A stretch of 64,000 nt of DNA. It comes from Heterostelium album PN500 (taxonomy: Eukaryota; Evosea; Eumycetozoa; Acytosteliales; Acytosteliaceae). The stretch's first letter is position 1, and each line of letters starts with the position of its first letter. This document shows positions 56,204 to 64,000 of the stretch, one piece after another. Where the stretch lies: the NCBI RefSeq assembly GCF_000004825.1, contig NW_008805077.1:62001-126000 (forward strand), written 5' to 3'. Below the pieces are notes generated by a model, which was not told where the DNA came from, did not search any database, and saw nothing but the letters and a program-made list of their open reading frames with translations. The position numbers and the translations under genes are program-made.

Positions 56204-58807
56204 CTAAGAACAAAGGATATTATTAATATTCATTGTTGCATCTTGTTTCTCTTCGAGCTCGGTTGAGTATCTTCTCTTTCTACTGAGAAAACTCTTATTG
56301 TTTTCTTTGGTTTTTGGTACCATTTCTTCTTCGTTGGAGCAATTGTTGTCGAAACGGTTGTTTTCATTGCTGCTGGAAATGGAAGTGTTGTTGTTGTTGT
56401 TGCTGCTGATGTTATTGTTTTCCTTGGAAGCTTCATCCAAACCTTCGAATTGGAATGCGGTCATTGCGAGGACATCGAGAGAACTTCCATCGTTGGCAAT
56501 ATCAACTGGCACTGCTGAGACTGCATTCATTTCCGATACGGTTGTTGGTGTAATGTAGCCTGCAGTCACTGGAACAGAATCTGACGAAAGATGTAATGTA
56601 CTTCTAATTGGTTTACTACTGTTGGCAACATTGGAGTTGACAGTGTTGTTGGAATTGTTGTTGTTTTTGGAGTTGAAAATATTGTATGAATTGGTGTAGT
56701 TAAGTGAAGCTGACCTCGATCTGGAATTGGATTGTTTCTTTGGTGTAAAGTTGATGTTGTTTGGAAGTGTGTTGATTGTCGATGATGAAATTGGTTTTTT
56801 GTTGGCGGTGTTGTTGATGTTGTTGGTGACAGATGATTTAATTGCCTTGTCAATCATTGAGCTGATTGAATCGATACTCGAGATTTTGTTATTGTGGTTA
56901 TTGTCGTCCTTTGATGATTTGTTGGAATTTGAAGAAGAATCGATTGACAAATTCATCTCACTATCGGAAGCGAGATCGTCGGATGCTGAAAATGATGAAC
57001 TTGGTGAGAGATAACTATTGTTATTGTTATTGTTGGAGGAGGAAGTTTGTTTTATAGAGATTGGTGACATCGATGGGACTCTCTCTGCTTGATCGATACT
57101 CTTTGATTTCTTGAGTTTCTTTTTCTTGTTGGACAACTCTGGTACGTCGATTTGTTGATCCGGTTGAATCGGTGTTGATGGCTGTTGTGGGGAATACGAT
57201 TGATTATTGTCAATCTCTGAGAATACCAAATGTGTTGAATTTGGATAAGTAAATTCATTCTAAAGAAAATGTTTATAAAATGTTAATTAATTTGTTTCAG
57301 AAAAAGACTTTATAAACTATGTTACCTTTAAAGCTTTTTGTTCAACTAAGAAACCTATTGAACCAAAGAGAGTGGTAATTGCAAGCATGTAATGCATTGG
57401 ATTGTTACTCCAACCTTTGATGACTTTGGTAAAGTTGTTTAGCTTGATGGAGCTGGTCAACTCTTTGAATGGTGGGTAGGTGCAACAGTTCTCCCAAATC
57501 ATCTTTCTGAGATTCGATGGAAGTTTGTCGAGATGTGGCGCCCAATATAAGAGATACAAGAGTTGCTGCAGAGCCGCTGGGAAACTGCAGTCCCACACGG
57601 AGCCAGAGAGGAACAGGTTGGCATTCAGAAGGAACGGGTTGCTTAGTGTGACATCGGAGTTCTCTTGGTCGAAAGAATCCTCTTCCTCCTCGGTCTTGGT
57701 CTGTGGTGAACACTGCTCAAAGAGATTGCTGTTGTTCTTGATGGCGTCGGTAAACGAGACGTACAGCATCTTGATCGAGTGGTAGTCGGGATTGGGCTGG
57801 CGAATGATGCTGTTGTAGTGAGCACGGAACTTGGAGGTTCGCTTGTCACTCCAGAACGGTGTGTCGCAGATCGAGAGACCCGATGGATCTACACCGGGAT
57901 AGGCTTTGGTGAAGCAGGTCATTCTGTAGTTTTCCCAGACGATGGCACGTGCCGATGGCGAACAACGGTCGATCTGGCTAATCCAGACATTGAGTTGTCT
58001 GATATACGATTGGATGGTGGAGACTGAACTTGGATATTCGAGCATATCGTCGTCTTCGTCGGCTTCACTATCGAGATTGTCACGGTCTTCGTGTTGTTGC
58101 TGCTGACTCTCCATTGAAGGACTGATAATTTGTACCGGTGAAATTGGCCTGGAAATTGAGTCGACCGTTAAAGGTGACATGACAACTGACGAGGAATTAC
58201 AAGCTGACATTAAATTTGAAATTGGACTTGATAAAGTGGTTGGTGATGAATTTGATTTGTTGTTGGTGGTTGTGGTAGTGGTGGTTGAAGTTGGATTAAA
58301 TTTAGAAGTTGCCAATAATTTCTTTATAAACAATAATTTTTCATTGAAATTATTAAATTGTACTGGTGGATTGTTGTTATTATTATTATTAATGTTGCTA
58401 TGTTGATTTGTATATTCCGGTACTACTATATTATTATTATTGTTGTTGTTATTGTTATTATTTTGATTTCCACTACTATTCAATTTAATATTATTGATAT
58501 TGGGGGAGGAAGACAAAGATGATGATCTCGATCTATTGGTACTGGTAGTAGTGTTATGAGTGAAACCATTGTTATTATTATTATTGTTATCTTTAATCAT
58601 ACTTCTAAGTAGTATTTCTTCATTGTTGTCATCATCCATCATATAATTATCTATAGAGGCAGCTGTAGTTGTAGAGTGATAACCGTGGTGGTGGAGCTGG
58701 AGTTGATTATGATGATGGTGGTTGCTAACAAAGTATCTCGAAGAAGATCTACTGATATCTTCTGGACCGATTTCAATCTGATTATAATGTGAGTTTTTAT
58801 GTTTCAT
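56204..58807 (-). CDS. Large low-complexity protein with a conserved-looking 240-residue core
   Basis: Two exons, 58807-57326 and 57259-56204, joined in phase 0 (EQKALK|NEFTYPN); 845 residues. I start at the first in-frame ATG (MKHKNSHYNQIEIG); the frame is open further upstream without an ATG. Residues 1-250 and 510-845 are Ser/Asn/His-rich. Between them, about residues 260-505, lies an ordinary globular sequence with many Trp, Cys and Pro: 'IQSYIRQLNVWISQIDRC', 'SARAIVWENYRMTCF', 'LRKMIWENCCTYPPFKEL', 'WSNNPMHYMLAITTLFG'. Two 'IVWENY/MIWENC' segments suggest an internal duplication. A basic cluster (KKKKLKKSKS) near residue 530 could be a nuclear localisation signal. I recognise no family; regulator is a guess from composition. 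Confidence 0.75.
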
Positions 58808-61800
58808 TTTTTTTGGTTGATTTTTTTTTTTAGTTCGTTTTTTTTTGGTTGAGATTTGGACAGACTCGTGTGTTGGCTGGTTTCGTTTTTTACTAAAATA
58901 TATAATTATATTGCTGTTGTCTGTTGACAACGTAAAAAACGTGGTTAAAAATTACTATTTTTTTTGGTTAATTTTAAAATAATCTAAAAGTGTGAACATA
59001 AAAGTCCAAATTAATTAATAAAAAATCTAGAAAACAACCTAAAAAATCTTGAAACGAAAAAATAAATAAAAAAATAAAAAAAGTTGTAAAAATAAATAAA
59101 AAACAAATACGAAACAAATAACAAGATAGTTAAGTTATCTTATTGTTGTATTGTTTGTTGCTTGCTGATTAGAAGAAGATAAGATATTGAATACTGTAAA
59201 GTATTAAATTAATTTTGTTTTTGTTTTTTTTTTTTTTGTAAATAAATAAGATATTTTTTTTTGTTTCTTTTTTAGATTATTATATAAATTTTGATACGAT
59301 ACCAACATATTATACAAAAAAGGATATTGAAAAACAAGATAACAACACAAAAATAACAACAAATTTTGGTTTTTTCACAAAAGTTTGATGAGGGCTTTCG
59401 GTGTGGGGTGGGTGGTGGAGGAAGTGTGTGATTTTTTTTTTGTTATTTTCAGCTGAAAAACCAATCTTAACAGAGAATTTGCTGAGTATTGGATTCTTTT
59501 TTGTTGTGATGGTGTTGTTTAGAAATAAATGAGTTGCAACAACAAATTATTTATTTCTTATCTCCTTAAAATCACCAATCGTTTGATTTCTCAAAGTTAT
59601 CTGATGAGTGTGTTGTTCTATATTTTGCAAAGTGCACTTTTAATATTAATCAATCACACACATTATAGTTTGGTTTGTTGTTGTAATTATTTTTGGGATT
59701 TTTTTTTATTTTTTACTCTATAATTATTATTGATTTTAACTATTCTATTACTGATTGTGTGTGTGTGTGTGTTCTTGTGTGCATTATAATTGTAGAACAG
59801 AGTTTTAATAGAATGATCATGTTGTTTTTGTTGTTATTATTGAGTTATGTGCAAATATGACAAATAAAGACTAGACTATTTGCCAATTGGGTGTGAAACT
59901 TAACAACATTGATGATGGTATTGAAACAATCAACAACAAGATATGTAGTGATTGGTTTTTATTTATAAAAAATTATAATAGGTGGGTTGGGTTACCTTTT
60001 TGCTGAATATATCTTGATTCTTTTGTTAATTTAATAATGGTTGCTTTTATTGGAAGTTTAGGGTGTCAAAAGAGTGTGAACTGACAATGGATATTTATTA
60101 TTATTGTGTGTGTAAGATTAGAATATATAACACTTGTGATAATTTAATTTAAAAATAAATAAATAAATAGAATAAATAAATAAATAGATTAAAAGAAGAA
60201 AGGAGGTGATATTGATGTTTGTGTTTAAAATATCTGTGAATGAATTTGAAAAAAATCAAGAAAAAAGAAGATTTTTTTATTTGAAGGATAGATAGATATT
60301 ATTATTATTATTTTAAGTTTTTGATTGTTGTTTAGTTTATCTCTATGTTAAGTGAGTTTGATTGTTGTTTGAGAAATGAAATGATGATTGCTTGTTCAAC
60401 AAAACTATTATTAAAAAAAAACAACAACTAAAAAAGAATAAAAAAAGATGAAAGCGGTATAGATAGATTGATAATTACCTTTTCGAATCTAAAAGATCTT
60501 GGATTAATTAATAATAAGAAGATCAGGAATGGGGTGATTGAATATTTCACACGAAATCTAAATTTAGTTGGATATTTGTTTTTTAGATTTTTTGATCTAG
60601 TAAAAATTTTTGACTGAAATCAAAAATTCAATGAAATGAATTTAATTTGGTTAGTGTTGGTGACAATTTAAAAAAAAAGAATGCAAAGCCAGCGAATCGA
60701 TGAATATATTTTGAATTGTGTCAAATGGAAGGGAGAAACCAAGTTGTGTAAAAATAAGAAAGTTGTATTTGATTTTTTGTGTTTTTGATTTGTTTTTATA
60801 ACTATATACAAAATAAAATTGAAATTAACTTTAATAAATAAATAATGAAAAATGGGTGATGAGAGTTGTTCGGATAATGAGTATAATTTAATGATAAAGG
60901 AATTTGGATAAAAATGGATAATATTAAATAATCTAATATGGATGAAAAAAGTCTAATATGTTATGATTTACAATTTGGATTTGATTTGTGATTTTATTTT
61001 AGTGATACAATGAAAGGTAATAGCACATGTACAAGGGAAGGAAAAGAAAAAAAGATAGATATTTAATTCTACATGTAGATAATATTGATTATTGAAAAAA
61101 GTAAATTAAAGCAAATAAAGCCTAAAAGATATTATTTTGTTTATTAATGAAGATGATGAGGTAGATGTTGATTCGAATCAAAAACTTCAAAAAAAGTGTA
61201 AAATTTTCTTAGGAATTTAAATTAAATTAATTTATTTAAAAAAACTAAAAGAAGATTATTTTTTTGCAATTTAATTTAAATTATCATGAAAAGATCAATA
61301 ATCTTCAACAAACAACAACAAAACAACAAAACAACAAAACAATAAACACTACAAACTAAACTATTGTTGTTGTTTAGTTTTCTAACTTTTTTTTACAAAA
61401 TCAACATTAATCACCAGTGTGCACACAATAAGCAACAACAAACAACAAATAATTGTTGTGTTGGTGCGCCTCGCTCGTGTACCATCAACACATTAAACTT
61501 TTAGAGAGTCGGGGGTGTGATACTTGTTTAACAGTAATATTAGGAGTATAGGTGTTGTGAGTTCACAGGTTCACATCAAAATTAACAATATCAAAGAAAC
61601 AGTTGGAGAATTCTGACAAAGTTGTTGTTGTTGATGTGGTGAGGAAAAAATTTCAGCCCAATAAATATCATGATTGTTGGGGCAAAAACCTTAAAATTAC
61701 ATTAAAAAGATTTTGCTACACTCATCACACAACAAAAACACTGGGTTCATTTACCTTTTTAGCAACACAAGGTTTACGCAAACCTTTTTTTGTGCTTTAA

Positions 61801-64000
61801 GCTACTACTCAAAAAAAAGGGAACTTGTCAAAATGATGTGATACAACGTGGTAAGAGGTGGGGTGCTTTTTATAAAACAACTAAATAATCTCCTTCGATT
61901 TGTGTTTAAGGGTTTCCAGATTAATTAAATATGTGTGGTTTGTTTGAAAAAGAGGGTAATTATAATTGTGCGTGTTTTGTTATTGCCCATACATGCCTGG
62001 GGCAAAGCTAACTTCAAATTATTTAGTTGTGTTGGAAATACATCAATAAGAAGTAATCAATGTAAAAATAATTGTAAATGTATCTTAGTGAAATGTTCAC
62101 CAAGAGTTCGTGGAATAATTGGTGGTAATTGGAATAGATGTGTTTTTAAAATGACACATTTGTTGTCTAATGTGTTGTTGGTGAGAGGTGGTGTATTTAT
62201 TTACGGCAGGTTAGATCTGATTAGCCCGTTTGCTCTTTAATGTGATCATCGACAATCACAAAGACTAAAAACAGTTTAACAAAAGTGTTTTTAGATACAA
62301 CACACACACACACATAAAAATACTCTTATCTATTTGTTTGTATTATAGAGACTATTGGGAGATACAATGTGTTTGTTGTAGTAGTTGATGATTTAAACTA
62401 ATAATTCTGTACAAGTGAGGAGGAGGTGTGATGATTGATATATCAGCTCTGATATTTAAAATTGTTATTTTTAAAGTATGACGATGATGATAATAATAAG
62501 TTGGGTTGAATCATCTGAAACTTTCTTTATAATAAATCAAAGATACTATTGTATTTTGAACAATTAGATTTAACATGAGTTGTGTTGTTAGTCTTAAAGA
62601 AAAGATAAAGTTTCAAAGATTTTTGCAAAAAAAACTCTAAAAAAAATAATTTTTTGTGTCTTTCCTTCCAATTATGTTAAAAACAATAGGCAAACCAAGT
62701 AGTTTTGAACTTACCCAATGACTAAAAATGGTAATAATTTTAAAGAGAAGAATCTAGTATTAATTTATTTTTTTCTTAAATCTATTTAAAAATATTATCA
62801 TTAAATATATATAATAGTGAAAATAATTAATAATAAATAATAATAGCTATATATCTAACATATGATTAATTTTAATAAAGATAGATAAAAATAAATAAAT
62901 AAATATCTAAAAAAAAAAAAAATCAAAAAAAAAAAATAAAATTATAATTTTACAAATACAAGGTATAGTTGCAATGATAGTCAATGTATGGATGTTTTGA
63001 TTAAAATTATAAACTGATGGGCATTAATAGTAATATTGGTACTATTTATTTAATTATATTTCATTTTTTAAATATTTAAATGTATCTGAACAAACCAATA
63101 AAAAATCCATAAAATATTCTGATTTTTTTATATTACCAACACAATTTATGAATTGAACCTTTATTATTATTTGTTTTTATATTATTATACAGTAGCTATA
63201 CACACAATGATACTGTATCTGAATTTGAATAATATCAAAATAATAATAAAAAAAAAACAATTTTGTTGTCATGTTCATCAAAATTATGATTTTATTTTTG
63301 ATTCTTTGTGTATGTATTATCAATAAAAATAACCACATGAAACGGATAAATTCGATAAAGATTTAAAATTTTGTTAGACATACACTTTAAGTTATATAGA
63401 ATTTTATAAGGATTTTTGTTAAATAGATATTTAAAATTTAATTTTTGAATAATTATTAAATTGATGTAATAGATAAAATAAGAAATCAATCTATAAATAA
63501 TAAAATATAAAAATAAATAATATCATATTTATCATAATAAAATTAATCATTATTTATATCTTTATTATTGATACCACACATTTAAGAACATTAAACCCCT
63601 CTCCACTCTTTCATTTTCTTTTTTGATCTTCTAAGATGGTCCAAAAAACACATAATTAAGAAATTACCACTTCATTAACAACAATATAAATAAACAAATT
63701 ATATTTATAATTTGTTTGACAAATATCTATGTGAATCATTTAAAATGATCTTGACACACACTTCGCACACACACACACACACCCAACATTCATCAATTTT
63801 GATAAAGCAATAGTATTTTATTTACAAAAGAAATGGGTTTAATTGTAATCAAACCAAATATTATCTTCAAGTCTTTCATAAATGAAAGACCAATAGTATT
63901 GAAATGAACAACAACAGCTTAAATCTAACTCAATCACATACGATACATAAGTAAATAATCAGCAAAATCTCCACTAAAATAGAAGAACTCTAAGTAAACA
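58808..64000. other. 5.2-kb gene-free end of the window
   Basis: Upstream of the low-complexity gene (-) and reaching the window edge. AT-rich with many A/T runs, TG/CA repeats (59757-59771, 62300-62313, 63765-63782) and TAAA repeats. ORFs at 61603-61800 and 61935-62240 are unsupported. A GC-richer patch at 61458-61491 can form a 9-bp stem. It probably contains extended promoter sequence for this gene and perhaps for a gene beyond the edge. Confidence 0.45.

Noticed and set aside
61603-62240. Two ORFs near the end of the window, plus an ATG at 61930 beginning MCGLFEKE
   Set aside because: MCG recalls glutamine amidotransferase starts, but nothing downstream continues such a domain in any frame or through a plausible intron.
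1-64000. Retroelements, DNA transposons and CRISPR arrays
   Set aside because: No reverse transcriptase, integrase or transposase motifs and no long terminal repeats were seen; regular short repeats are microsatellites.

Overview
The window is nuclear DNA of a social amoeba (dictyostelid). The evidence is very AT-rich spacers, short GT-AG introns (about 60-370 bp), CAA-coded polyglutamine and AAT-coded polyasparagine runs, and recognisable dictyostelid-type proteins: a DOCK with an N-terminal SH3, an ankyrin family with an 'NRTEGC' signature, and a small spliced protein opening like the hssA/B family. The species cannot be fixed. The long gene-free stretches (5-6 kb) are unlike the compact D. 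discoideum genome, so another dictyostelid lineage is more likely. I see no retroelement, DNA transposon, tRNA, rRNA or CRISPR array.

Layout. 1-438: 3' end of a COMMD10-like gene (+). 852-2642: secreted serine hydrolase of the beta-lactamase/PBP fold (+). 2643-8967: gene-free, leading to a homeobox gene (8968-11325, +). 11697-13574: COQ8/ADCK atypical kinase (+), which converges on a 2,113-residue DOCK-family GEF (20348-13690, -). 20349-26092: second gene-free stretch, between DOCK and a FAR-17a/AIG1-like membrane protein (26093-26973, +). Next come a Cys-rich 184-residue protein (+), a seven-helix membrane protein (-), an RPAP2/RTR1 phosphatase (-), a secreted Cys-rich protein (+), a SAAL1-like gene (+) converging tail-to-tail on topoisomerase III (-), and PRPP synthetase (-). 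From 43 kb: an ankyrin-repeat protein (+), a 65-residue spliced small protein (+), a WD40 protein (-), a cluster of two decayed and three intact copies of a repeat-protein family (49.4-55.0 kb, +), a large low-complexity protein of unknown role (58807-56204, -), and a 5.2 kb gene-free end.

The genes do not form a pathway. They mix housekeeping functions (PRPP synthesis, topoisomerase III, ubiquinone biosynthesis kinase, Pol II CTD phosphatase, COMMD trafficking subunit) with developmental or lineage-specific ones (homeobox, DOCK, Cys-rich and ankyrin proteins). I inferred splice sites by hand: each model keeps one frame through GT-AG introns and, where the family is known, restores its conserved sequence across the junction.

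The most unusual content is the repeat-protein cluster. It is built from about 41-residue TPR-like units that each carry a 'TLPNGxxM' insert. Its last two members share a nearly identical 3' half but have diverged 5' halves, as expected from gene conversion. Also notable are a perfect 21-bp inverted repeat at 45441-45526 and a dyad-rich island at 42303-42393 in a divergent promoter region.
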